A DNA stretch of 64,000 nt from Oleispirillum sp963668495 (GCA_963668495.1 OY764545.1:1984001-2048000); one strand, 5' to 3'. Numbered from the stretch's first letter, positions 28,879 to 36,943 are shown. Notes: a model not told the origin generated them from the letters alone. Numbers and translations are program-made.

Positions 28879-29977
28879 TTATATTATTTATAGGATGCGA
28901 TCATCTGTTGCTCTTACTTTTAGTGATGGAGTATTGGAAGCGTTTTTTACAAATACACGAGACAGGTTGTTAATTGAAATTGAATATGAGCGGATTATAG
29001 ATTTTTTACTTTCATTTGATGGTGAGGTGACTGCGCGTGAAGTTATATATAGATTTAATGACGTTGATTATGATGAGGCACGCAGTTTAATTAGTTATAT
29101 GAATGCTAAGAACGTTCTGATTGAAGTCGATTGTTCGTATTATCCTGTTTTTTACAACAAAAACCATAGATTGATCAACATGCTGGAGGATTACGCATGT
29201 AAGGCATCTGAAGTTTTACGTGCATATAATGATCTTTCTAGTAAGAGGGTGATGATTGTTGGTCTTGGAGCTGTTGGTACATGGGTTCTGGAGAGTCTCG
29301 TGCGCTCAGGGGTGAAAAATTTTATTCTTGTCGATGATGATGTAATCGAAGCATCTAATCTACATAGGCAAACAATCTATGATGAGAAAAGTTTAGGTGC
29401 ATCGAAGATTGAAGTGGCGAGTAATTACCTAAGACATATTTCTGATGTAGATGTAGTGTGTATTAAAGACAAATTATATCATGATTTCTTTGACAAATAT
29501 AAAACAAAGTTTGATTTGGTTGTAAACTGTGCAGATTATCCAAGTGTTGATGAGACTACGTTTATTATTTCAAGGGAATGCATGGAGAGAGGGGTTCCCC
29601 ATATAATTGGAGGTGGATATAATCTCCACCTTACGCTTGTTGGGCAGACTGTAATTCCGTTCGTTACCGCTTGTGCTGAGTGCTTTAGGTCTCATTTAGA
29701 AAAGATTAATAATGCAGATTTAGATGGTGTGCGGAAGCTAGAAAGATCGTCAAGAAAGATTGGAAGTTTTGGGCCACTATCTGCATTAGCTGGTGCATTG
29801 GCAGCCCTTGACGCATTTAAAATATTAATAGGTAGCTATAATAGGTTGGCTAACATCAATGCTCGCATGGAGTTTAAAATCTCTGACAGGAGTATTAATT
29901 TACATCAAGTGGTTAAAGACCCTGATTGTTTGTGGTGCGGTGAGCATGGAGAGTTTATTAGCTGTGAGGGGAAATGA
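28871..29977 (+). CDS. ThiF/MccB-like E1 adenylating enzyme with N-terminal RRE-like domain (second copy)
   Basis: The protein has 368 residues from GTG 28871, overlapping the first E1; ATG 28895 after TATAGG is an alternative. Residues 10-86 again look PqqD-like (IIDFLLSFDGEVTAREVIYR, then ARSLISYMNAKNVLIEV). The E1 core is more canonical than in the first copy: GLGAVG (131-136), VDDDVIEASNLHRQ, Lys in ASKIEVA, Mg site NCADYPS, zinc pairs CAEC and CLWC. The two E1 proteins differ clearly in sequence, so they are not a recent duplication and may act in sequence or as a heterodimer. Its stop overlaps the UvrA-like start by four bases (ATGA). Confidence 0.82.
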   Translation: MDDYIIYRMRSSVALTFSDGVLEAFFTNTRDRLLIEIEYERIIDFLLSFDGEVTAREVIYRFNDVDYDEARSLISYMNAKNVLIEVDCSYYPVFYNKNHRLINMLEDYACKASEVLRAYNDLSSKRVMIVGLGAVGTWVLESLVRSGVKNFILVDDDVIEASNLHRQTIYDEKSLGASKIEVASNYLRHISDVDVVCIKDKLYHDFFDKYKTKFDLVVNCADYPSVDETTFIISRECMERGVPHIIGGGYNLHLTLVGQTVIPFVTACAECFRSHLEKINNADLDGVRKLERSSRKIGSFGPLSALAGALAALDAFKILIGSYNRLANINARMEFKISDRSINLHQVVKDPDCLWCGEHGEFISCEGK

Positions 29978-32160
29978 AATATATAGAACTGTATGGAGTT
30001 AAAACAAATAATCTTAAGAATATTGATGTTTTGTTCCCAATAAATCATATAACGGCTGTTACTGGTGTAAGTGGTGGAGGAAAGTCTTCACTAGCTTATG
30101 ATAGTTTGTATAGAAAATGTAGAGATGAGTTTCTTTGTGTGGAAAGAGGTTTTGTCGACTACGTTCATTATGAGATTGATGAATCCCTTAATATTATTCC
30201 TTCTATTGCTATAAAACAGTCTAATAATAATGTTAATCCAAGGTCTACATTATATACATACCTAAATTTTTATTCTTTTCTATCGAGTTTATATTATTCC
30301 GGTCTTTCGGAAATTAATTGTAATTTGCTTAAGATTAATAATCCTAAAGTTCAGTGCTCTGCTTGTAATGGCCTTGGGGAGCAGCTTGTTATTGACCTTG
30401 ATAAAGTTGTTGACCATGGATTAACTTTGTCTGAAGGGGCTATTAAGCCTTGGGTGAATAAATACGACACAATGCATAGTCAACTTCTCGTTGAATATTG
30501 TAGATCAGAACTAATACCTATGGATGTAATCTTTAGCGATTTAAGTTCAGATCAAAAGGATAAATTATTATATTCTGGACCGACCCAAAAATTCAGAGTG
30601 AGTTTTTGTAACAAGAAGAGGAAAAGAACAAGAACTCTCTCCTTTATGGGGGTTATTTCTGAATTATCTTTACGTTTGATATCTCACTCAAAATACGAAT
30701 ATGATTCTTGTTTGCCGTATACGCGCTCGGATGTTTGTGCCGTTTGTATGGGGAGCCGAGTGAATCCAGTAGTTTTTGAAGATAAAAAAATTTGTGGCAT
30801 TGGTTTTGTTGATTTTTTAAATCATCAAATTGAGGATCTTATCCCCCTTATCAAGGAGAATAATAAAAAATATTCAGAACTATTAAATGTATTACAATGT
30901 ATTTCAAATCTTGGACTGGGGTATTTATCTCTTTCGCGTTCTATCCCGTCTTTATCTGGTGGAGAATTGCAAAAATTAAATTTTTCAAAAATTTGTTTTT
31001 CACAGATTTCGGGCATCCTAATTGTTATTGATGAGATAACCTCTCAGGTGTATTCCAAGGATTATTCTTTGCTTTGGCATGCGATTTTGTCTCTGAGAGA
31101 TAGAGGTAATACTATTGTGCTCGTTGAGCATAATAAACTGTTTGTTGATAAGTCAGATAAGGTAATTAATATTGGTCCAAAGCCAGGAGATTCTGGTGGG
31201 TACTTAGTTAATGATTATATTCCTGTGAATCATCGCTTTAATAAGTCGCCTTGTTTACATGATGAATACTTAATTATAGACGGTATTTGTAAAAACAATC
31301 TTGTTAGTGTAAGTGTTAAATTTCCTATTGGGCTTGTCTCAGTGATGGTTGGTCCATCTGGTTCTGGGAAGTCTAGTATTGCTGAATATATTTATGAAAC
31401 TTTACCAAATGTTGTTTATGTCTCGCAGCAAGCTGTTAAAGCAAATGTAAGATCTACTGTTGCTAGTTTGTCTGGCGTGGGTAAGGTGTTATCGAGAGTT
31501 TTTGCAAAGAAATATCAATTACCTGAATCCTTTTTTGGTTTATCTGAAGGGGGGGGGCTTGTTTGCTCTAATTGTAATGGTAGAGGTGTAGTTAAGTATC
31601 AAAAGAGTTTTGAAGTAGGTGTAGAAGTTGTTTGTCCTGTTTGTGATGGTCATCTATTTTCAAATGAAGCTGACTTATATACATGGAATGGGCTAAGTCT
31701 AAAAAAAATATATTCACTTTCATTTGATGATTTATTTAATATTGATGATAAATCTCTAGCTAAGATTTCACTTTCAGCGATTAAACTTGGCTTGGGCCAT
31801 GTTTCTTTGAACCGTAAAACCAAAACACTTTCGGGGGGTGAACTGAAACGTTTTAAGTTATTAAGTAATCTTCCTATACGGGGTAATCACAATAAGATTC
31901 TAATAATTGATGAGCCTGCATCTGGTCTAGATGATGATACTGCTTTTGGGGTTTTTTGTTTTATTAAGGAATTATCGTATCTTTACAAAGCAGTAATTTT
32001 GATTGACCATAAGCCAGTAATATTTAGTAACTCAGATTACTTGATTGAGGTTGGTCCTGGTTCAGGTAGTAACGGTGGTAGGATTACCTTTTCTGGCGAT
32101 CCTGATTCATATTTCAATGAAATTTATAAGGCAAATATTGCTGACTTTATTACAACCTGA
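29974..32160 (+). CDS. UvrA-like twin ABC ATPase, probable self-immunity protein
   Basis: The protein has 728 residues (UvrA has about 940). Two ABC modules are visible: Walker A GVSGGGKSS (31-39) and GPSGSGKSS (about 460), signature motifs PSLSGGELQKL and KTLSGGELKRF, Walker B ILIVIDEITS and ILIIDEPASGLDD. Zinc modules CSACNGLG/CAVCMG and CSNCNGRG/CPVCDG are kept, but the insert regions that bind UvrB and DNA in UvrA appear shortened. UvrA paralogues such as DrrC and Ecm16 protect producers of DNA-binding antibiotics. A strong GAGGGG ribosome site lies before ATG. Resistance role is inference from family and operon. Confidence 0.82.
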   Translation: MKYIELYGVKTNNLKNIDVLFPINHITAVTGVSGGGKSSLAYDSLYRKCRDEFLCVERGFVDYVHYEIDESLNIIPSIAIKQSNNNVNPRSTLYTYLNFYSFLSSLYYSGLSEINCNLLKINNPKVQCSACNGLGEQLVIDLDKVVDHGLTLSEGAIKPWVNKYDTMHSQLLVEYCRSELIPMDVIFSDLSSDQKDKLLYSGPTQKFRVSFCNKKRKRTRTLSFMGVISELSLRLISHSKYEYDSCLPYTRSDVCAVCMGSRVNPVVFEDKKICGIGFVDFLNHQIEDLIPLIKENNKKYSELLNVLQCISNLGLGYLSLSRSIPSLSGGELQKLNFSKICFSQISGILIVIDEITSQVYSKDYSLLWHAILSLRDRGNTIVLVEHNKLFVDKSDKVINIGPKPGDSGGYLVNDYIPVNHRFNKSPCLHDEYLIIDGICKNNLVSVSVKFPIGLVSVMVGPSGSGKSSIAEYIYETLPNVVYVSQQAVKANVRSTVASLSGVGKVLSRVFAKKYQLPESFFGLSEGGGLVCSNCNGRGVVKYQKSFEVGVEVVCPVCDGHLFSNEADLYTWNGLSLKKIYSLSFDDLFNIDDKSLAKISLSAIKLGLGHVSLNRKTKTLSGGELKRFKLLSNLPIRGNHNKILIIDEPASGLDDDTAFGVFCFIKELSYLYKAVILIDHKPVIFSNSDYLIEVGPGSGSNGGRITFSGDPDSYFNEIYKANIADFITT

Positions 32161-32188
32161 TTATCCTTTTTCGATAAAGGCAGTTGCG

Positions 32189-32203
32189 GGCCCCCGCAAC
32201 CAA
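32189..32203 (+). repeat. Attachment remnant, right copy
   Basis: GGCCCCCGCAACCAA equals the last bases of tRNA-fMet plus two bases, matching 6399-6413 and 14512-14526 over 15 positions. It is embedded in a small palindrome (GTTGCGGG/CCCGCAAC). It is followed immediately by a strong terminator. Confidence 0.6.
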
Positions 32204-32247
32204 ATATAAAGAAGGCCTCGCACATTCGTGCGGGGCCTTCTTTATAT
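32204..32247 (+). terminator. Displaced rrn operon terminator
   Basis: Two 20-base arms (32204-32223 and 32228-32247) pair with one G-T around the ATTC loop. The GC-rich core GGCCTCGCAC is flanked by AAAGAA/TTCTTT and TATAT. It sits exactly where the terminator of the tRNA-fMet-ending rrn operon would be if both elements were removed. Confidence 0.8.
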
Positions 32248-32264
32248 CTGCTTATGTGTGCTAG

Positions 32265-32420
32265 GGATCTGAACTGACGAAAAACTCAGGTCTCACCGAA
32301 GCCGCAGCCAGACGAAGTATGGCGATATAGCGGCAAGGGCAGCGAAGCGGCACATAGTGTCGCGCAGAAAATCTGACCCCAAAACCAATAAAAAACCCGC
32401 CATACCAATAGGATGGCGGC
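32265..32420. pseudogene. Degenerate tRNA-fMet-like fragments (inverted and direct)
   Basis: At 32267 the text ATCTGAACTGACGA matches the reverse complement of the tRNA-fMet T-arm at 13 of 14 bases, with CTCAGGT nearby. Near 32368, AAATCTGACCCC then AACCAAT resembles the tRNA 3' end in direct orientation, followed by a hairpin with the CCAATAGGAT loop seen after tRNA-fMet. These look like remnants of earlier insertions. The 32248-32724 stretch otherwise holds only terminators and no supported gene. Confidence 0.35.
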
Positions 32421-32432
32421 TCAGATTGCTAA

Positions 32433-32462
32433 CAAGCCTCGTCCTATTTGGCGAGGTTTTGT
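32433..32462 (+). terminator. Putative terminator
   Basis: An AACAAGCCTCG-like left arm pairs with CGAGGTTTTGTT around a 10-base loop, with T-rich 3' flank. No clear gene ends just upstream; it may belong to the old rrn/tRNA flank. Confidence 0.45.
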
Positions 32463-32638
32463 TATGTGTTCTGTTTTGGTTTCATTTTGTGGTGGGGCCA
32501 TAGAGGACAAACTTCACCTTATGCCCTCAAGCTGGGCTTTGACAGCCGTCAGGCCGTGGAACCTTGCATATCGGTGTCCGTGTAACTGTTTGGCATCGGC
32601 AAACGATCGTTCTGTCGTTTTCTTTCGCCGTTTGTATA

Positions 32639-32665
32639 AAAGTCCCCGCATAGCGCGGGGACTTT
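32639..32665 (-). terminator. Terminator of the ribbon-helix-helix gene
   Basis: AAAGTCCCCGC (32639-32649) and GCGGGGACTTT (32655-32665) are perfect 11-bp arms. Read on the minus strand the hairpin is followed by TTTTATA, and the gene 32725-33519 ends 60 bases upstream. Confidence 0.75.
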
Positions 32666-32724
32666 ATAAGCAGTCTAACAAACCACACAATAACTATTAT
32701 GGTTTGTTGTTTTGGTTAATTTTC

Positions 32725-33519
32725 TTAGTGACCGTGCGATTTCCGGTGTCCTTCGCGCAAGCCAACTGCGACTTCAATAACGCCGGATAAGAATGAAGCG
32801 CGGTTCATGTCGTGTGCTTTGGCAGATTTGTCTACTGCAGCAAGAACTTCATCAGACAGAGGGATCTTGATACCGCCGTGGCCTTTACCGGTGATTCCGG
32901 CTTCCACCAATTTCACCAGCAGGGGAATACGGTTCATGTCGTGGGCCTTAGCGGAACGATCAACTGCAGCAAGAATTTCATCAGACAGAGGGATCTTGAT
33001 GCCGCCGTGACCTTTACCGGTGACACTGGCTTCCACCATCTTGCTTAAATAGGCGGCTCGGCTCATGTCGTGTGCTTTGGCAGATTTGTCTACCGCGGCA
33101 AGAATCTCGTCGGAGAGGAGGATCTTGGTGCCATCATGGGTTTGGCCTGTCATGGTTGCTTCGACGGCCTTAGTGAGCAGTCGGCTACGGCTCATGCCGT
33201 GTGCCTTGGCGGAACGATCGACAGCCGTCAGGATATCTTCAGGAATGGTGATGTTAATGCGAACGGAGCGGCTTTTAGGTTGGCTTGCTGTCAGGGCAAT
33301 AAGCAGTGCGCCGGGGTTTTTGGCAGCCGCATCTTCAAGGCTGCAAATTGTTGCAGGAAGATTGTCGAATGCAGTGGCAAGGTGTTCTTCAAGAGCGCCT
33401 TGTGCCTCGATCCGGGCGGCATCCAAAGTAGCACCGTTGGTTTTCAACTCTGGAAAGTCAAGGAATGAAACAAGGTAACCTTCAGTGTCGGGGGTAATTG
33501 CGGCAATATATGTGGGCAT
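32725..33519 (-). CDS. HicB-like protein with four tandem ribbon-helix-helix repeats
   Basis: The protein has 264 residues. Residues 1-75 look like a HicB partial-RNaseH fold (YIAAITPDTEGYLVSFLDFPEL). Residues 87-255 are four consecutive copies of a 43-residue ribbon-helix-helix unit with a repeated core DEILAAVDKSAKAHDM and strand IPLSDE; copies 2-4 are nearly identical. Ordinary HicB antitoxins carry one DNA-binding domain. No HicA toxin gene is adjacent. Three TACACA sites spaced exactly ten bases apart lie just upstream, consistent with autoregulation by a multivalent binder. Function as an orphan repressor is inference. Confidence 0.75.
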   Translation of the reverse strand: MPTYIAAITPDTEGYLVSFLDFPELKTNGATLDAARIEAQGALEEHLATAFDNLPATICSLEDAAAKNPGALLIALTASQPKSRSVRINITIPEDILTAVDRSAKAHGMSRSRLLTKAVEATMTGQTHDGTKILLSDEILAAVDKSAKAHDMSRAAYLSKMVEASVTGKGHGGIKIPLSDEILAAVDRSAKAHDMNRIPLLVKLVEAGITGKGHGGIKIPLSDEVLAAVDKSAKAHDMNRASFLSGVIEVAVGLREGHRKSHGH

Positions 33520-33547
33520 TGAAATCTCCTAATAATCTACATATCCA

Positions 33548-33573
33548 TACACACCATTACACATTTATACACA
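33548..33573. promoter_or_regulatory. Three helically phased TACACA sites (operator candidate)
   Basis: TACACA begins at 33548, 33558 and 33568, a period of exactly 10 bases, 29 bases upstream of the ribbon-helix-helix gene. Ribbon-helix-helix proteins often bind tandem short sites on one DNA face. Confidence 0.6.
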
Positions 33574-33609
33574 TTGATGTCAACGTCTCAATTTCCTTAT
33601 TGACTTATT

Positions 33610-33624
33610 GTTAAGGTGCTTTAC
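33610..33624. promoter_or_regulatory. MarR operator at its own gene
   Basis: GTTAAG-GTG-CTTTAC differs by one arm base from the two palindromes upstream of the exporter gene (34189, 34259). It lies 10 bases before the marR ATG, suggesting autorepression. Confidence 0.6.
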
Positions 33625-33633
33625 ATTACAAAT

Positions 33634-34104
33634 ATGGATACGGATAAACAACAAATTGCCGATGTGGTTCATCGCTTTGTGCAGGTTGCGGGGATGTTTG
33701 CTCAAATTGAGCAATTGCCAATCCCCGTCGATGACGAGCATGAAGTCACGACCCATGAAGCCCATGTCATTGAGGCAATAGGGAATTCTGAAATAATGAA
33801 TGTGACGAGGTTATCGTCTCATTTTGGTATATCGCGCAGTGCTGCGTCACAGATGGTCAGTAAGCTTGTGAAAAGGGGATATGTCCTTAACGAATTTGCA
33901 CCATCAAATGCCAAGGAATACAGGCTGTCTTTTACAGACCTTGGGCGTAGGGCATATGATGCCCACGAAAAATTTCATGGAAAGGATGAACATGCATTGT
34001 TTGAACAGTTGGAGGCCTTTTCTCCACTTCAACTGACATCTTTGTCTTTTTTTCTTGGTGCATTGGCCAAAATTATGAATACACGGTTGGAGGCTCTAAA
34101 ATAG
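33634..34104 (+). CDS. MarR-family transcriptional regulator
   Basis: The protein has 156 residues from ATG 33634; the upstream GTG 33616 lies inside an operator and is less likely. Winged helix-turn-helix at about 45-105: IMNVTRLSSHFGISRSAASQMVSKLVKRGY is the helix-turn-helix, and KEYRLSFTDLGRRAYDAH forms the wing and return helix, typical of MarR. It precedes an RND exporter operon that has two matching palindromes in front. It is therefore the probable local repressor of the exporter, relieved by an unknown ligand. Confidence 0.85.
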   Translation: MDTDKQQIADVVHRFVQVAGMFAQIEQLPIPVDDEHEVTTHEAHVIEAIGNSEIMNVTRLSSHFGISRSAASQMVSKLVKRGYVLNEFAPSNAKEYRLSFTDLGRRAYDAHEKFHGKDEHALFEQLEAFSPLQLTSLSFFLGALAKIMNTRLEALK

Positions 34105-34188
34105 GCCAAGGACATGTTGTGTCAGCGGATTTCCCGTAAACTCGGTCGTCTTGTCTGACATGATCCGGTGTGAATTTCTAACTTAATG

Positions 34189-34203
34189 GTTAAGCGACTT
34201 AAC
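34189..34203. promoter_or_regulatory. MarR operator 1 of exporter operon
   Basis: GTTAAG-CGA-CTTAAC is a perfect palindrome. An additional CTTAA-TGG-TTAAG inverted pair overlaps its left side. Confidence 0.65.
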
Positions 34204-34258
34204 TAAACGCCATCCTCATGGATTGTAGGTGATGGTGTATGGGCCTTGCGCCTCTTCT

Positions 34259-34273
34259 GTTAAGGCGCTTAAC
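34259..34273. promoter_or_regulatory. MarR operator 2 of exporter operon
   Basis: GTTAAG-GCG-CTTAAC is a perfect palindrome 70 bases (about seven helical turns) from operator 1 and 18 bases before the exporter start. Confidence 0.65.
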
Positions 34274-34291
34274 TAAATGGAGCAGGGGTAT

Positions 34292-36913
34292 ATGAGACCA
34301 ATAAAGAAGGCATTAATAGATTTCTCCATAGCGCATACGCATTTCATCGTATTTTGTGTCACGTTATGTACGGTGGCATGTGCAGCATTTTTTCCATCCA
34401 TGGTGATCGATACGGACCCGGAAAATATGCTTGAACAGACAGAACCCGCCCGAGTTTTTCATAATCAAAGTAAAGAGGATTTCGCGCTAAGCGAGATCAT
34501 TGTGGTTGGGGTCACGGATTCAGATAATCCCAACGGAGTGTTTACTCCACAAACATTGCAGCATGTTTATGCGCTGACGGAATATGCAAAATCATTGCGT
34601 TGGGAACAGAGCAATGGCGAGTTCTCTGGGGTCATCGAAGCTGAAATTGTCGCACCGTCATCTGTTGATCATATGACGCAGGACGGGCCGGGACGGATCA
34701 GTTTTGAATGGTTGATGCATAAGCCTCCGCAAACCATGGCAGAGGCTTTGGCTGTGCGTGATAAAGCTCTGTCCAATCCGATTTTAAAGGGGCAACTGGT
34801 TTCCGAGGATGGCAAAGCCCTTGGTATATATTTGCCTTTGACAGACAAACTGCAAAGCTATCGCGTTTATTCAGCCTTGTCTGAGAAGATTGAGAGCTTT
34901 GGTGGGTCAGCCAAATTTCATATTGCCGGACTGCCTGTTGCCGAGGGTGCAATTGGGGTTGAAATGTTCAAGCAAATGACCTTGGCGGCGCCATTGACAA
35001 TGCTGGTTATGATTTTGCTGCTGCGCTTGTTTTTTAAGAAGTGGGCGTTGGTTGTTTTACCAATGATTGTCGCGACCGTAAGCGTGGTTTGTGCACTTGG
35101 GCTGATGATCGGTCTTGGGTACTCCGTTCATATTCTCAGCTCGATGCTGCCGATTTTCCTTATGCCCATCGCCATATGTGATTCCGTGCATGTGCTGTCG
35201 GATTTCTTTGAATGCTATACGCCACAGAAAGGGCGAAAAGAGACAATCCGCGAAGTCATGAGCAAGTTGTATGCACCCATCATGTATACGTCGCTGACAA
35301 CGGCAGCCGGGTTTCTTTCCCTTGTGATGACAACGATTCCTCCGGCACGGTTGTTCGGTATTTTTGTTGCCTTTGGGATTTTGGTCGCATGGGCAACGAC
35401 GGTTTTCCTGATTCCTGCGTATGTCATGATGCTGCCGGAAAAAACCTTTGTTGGATTTGGTAATGCAGCACGGGCACGACGCACGCTTTCAGCCAAGATC
35501 TTAAGGCAAGTGGGGATGTTGACCTACGCACGGTCAAAATTTGTTCTGACAGGACTTATCCTTGTTCTGGCAGTCGCCGTTTGGGGTGTCTCGCAAATCA
35601 ATATCAACGACAACTATGCCAAACGGTTCAGCACCAGCCATCCCATTCGGCAGGCTGATATTGCGCTGAATAAGCACTTTGGCGGCTTGTATACGGCCTA
35701 CCTTATCGTTGACGGCAAGCAGGATGATAAGATTACGGCGGAAGATATCCAAACCCTGAAACTGGCACTTCGTGAGTTCGAAGATCAGCAGAACCATAGC
35801 GAGTTACAGAAATATACTGATGAGGTCGCGGCGATTTTGGATCGCGCTTCGGGAAGCAATCTGAGCGTTGAGCAAGTACTGGATCAAGCCGCTACCCGGC
35901 TGAGGGTGTTTGAGCCGGTGGCAACAGATACCGAATTTGACGTGCTTCAGGATTTGATTGGGTTTATCGGGCTGGAAAAGGAAAGGCTGCGCCTGTTCAA
36001 GCGTCCAGAGGTGCTGAACTATATTGCAGGATTACAGGCCTATTTGCAGGCTTCGGGTATCATAGGCAAAAGCACCTCTGTCGTTGATGTCGTGAAAAAG
36101 GTTAATCAGGAACTCATGGGCGGAGACCCCAATGATTTTCGGATACCTGACAGGCTGGAAAGCATTGGTGAATGCTTGCTGCAATACCAGCAAAGTCACA
36201 GGCCGAATGACCTGTGGCATATGGTTACCCCGGATTTTAAACGTGCCAATATCTGGATGCAGTTCAAGACAGGAGACAGCACCCAAACCGAAAAAGCCGT
36301 GCATGCGGTCAATGCGTACATGGCAGAACATAAACCGCCGGTGGAGTTACACGTGAACTGGTCTGGGCTGCACTACGTCAACCTTGTCTTCCAAGACAAA
36401 ATGTTTGACGAAATGCTCGGTTCCTTCGGTGTCTCGTTCGTTATTGTCTTTTGCATGATTGCAATTCTGTTCCGGTCTTTTGTCTGGGCGATTGCGTGCG
36501 TTGTGCCGCTGTCTCTGACCATTGCAGCGATTTACGGTATGACGGGACTGGTCGGTAAGGACTATGACATGCCGGTCGGTGTTGTCAGCGTTGTTGCGCT
36601 TGGCATTGCTGTGGACTTCGCCATTCACTTTATGGAACGAGGCCGAAAGATGGTGCGTCAGACCGGGTCATGGCGGCGTGCGCTGTCCGGTGTTTTCGGG
36701 GAGCCAGCCTTGGCAATTATCCGAAACGTGCTGATTGTGGCTTTTGGTTTTCTGCCGCTGTTTGTTGCGGACCTTGTCCCATACAAAACCACATCCATCA
36801 TGTTGTTCAGCATTCTGACCTTTTCAGGAGTGATGACTTTGCTTTGCCTTCCGGCCCTGCTGGAACGTTTTGAAGTCGTATTTCTGGATAAGAAATCAAG
36901 CCGTCGTCGCTGA
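34292..36913 (+). CDS. RND-superfamily exporter (MMPL/HpnN-like)
   Basis: The protein has 873 residues from ATG 34292, preferred because AGGGG lies four bases upstream. One N-terminal membrane helix (about 15-33), a periplasmic loop (about 35-235), a five-helix block (235-395), a second helix and large loop (about 415-705) and a final five-helix block (about 710-870) give the two-fold MMPL/HpnN plan. The segment PVGVVSVVALGIAVDFAIHF has the membrane Asp expected for proton coupling. These exporters move lipids or hydrophobic compounds. It starts an operon with a LolA-like protein and a barrel protein, under the MarR operators. Confidence 0.85.
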   Translation: MRPIKKALIDFSIAHTHFIVFCVTLCTVACAAFFPSMVIDTDPENMLEQTEPARVFHNQSKEDFALSEIIVVGVTDSDNPNGVFTPQTLQHVYALTEYAKSLRWEQSNGEFSGVIEAEIVAPSSVDHMTQDGPGRISFEWLMHKPPQTMAEALAVRDKALSNPILKGQLVSEDGKALGIYLPLTDKLQSYRVYSALSEKIESFGGSAKFHIAGLPVAEGAIGVEMFKQMTLAAPLTMLVMILLLRLFFKKWALVVLPMIVATVSVVCALGLMIGLGYSVHILSSMLPIFLMPIAICDSVHVLSDFFECYTPQKGRKETIREVMSKLYAPIMYTSLTTAAGFLSLVMTTIPPARLFGIFVAFGILVAWATTVFLIPAYVMMLPEKTFVGFGNAARARRTLSAKILRQVGMLTYARSKFVLTGLILVLAVAVWGVSQININDNYAKRFSTSHPIRQADIALNKHFGGLYTAYLIVDGKQDDKITAEDIQTLKLALREFEDQQNHSELQKYTDEVAAILDRASGSNLSVEQVLDQAATRLRVFEPVATDTEFDVLQDLIGFIGLEKERLRLFKRPEVLNYIAGLQAYLQASGIIGKSTSVVDVVKKVNQELMGGDPNDFRIPDRLESIGECLLQYQQSHRPNDLWHMVTPDFKRANIWMQFKTGDSTQTEKAVHAVNAYMAEHKPPVELHVNWSGLHYVNLVFQDKMFDEMLGSFGVSFVIVFCMIAILFRSFVWAIACVVPLSLTIAAIYGMTGLVGKDYDMPVGVVSVVALGIAVDFAIHFMERGRKMVRQTGSWRRALSGVFGEPALAIIRNVLIVAFGFLPLFVADLVPYKTTSIMLFSILTFSGVMTLLCLPALLERFEVVFLDKKSSRRR

Positions 36914-36943
36914 AAACTCTATAGGAAAATAAGGAGTTCTAAC

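Larger units (their letters stand above)
14527..32203. mobile_element. Element 2: integrative mobilizable element with two cargo modules
   Basis: The left end is the middle tRNA copy with the serine recombinase next to it. The right end is a 15-bp tRNA remnant at 32189-32203, followed at once by a strong terminator. Mobilization genes are a TraD-like coupling protein, ParA-like ATPase, MobF relaxase and accessory proteins. No VirB-type mating-pair genes exist, so transfer would need a helper. Cargo is an AAA/subtilase pair and an AT-rich peptide-modification-like operon. The right limit rests on a short match and is less certain than the left. Confidence 0.65.

Noticed and set aside
32413..32790. 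125-residue ORF on the plus strand
   Set aside because: It runs through two terminator hairpins and into the end of the opposite-strand gene, with no domain.
32725..33519. HicAB toxin-antitoxin system
   Set aside because: No HicA-like gene is adjacent on either side, and four RHH copies are atypical.
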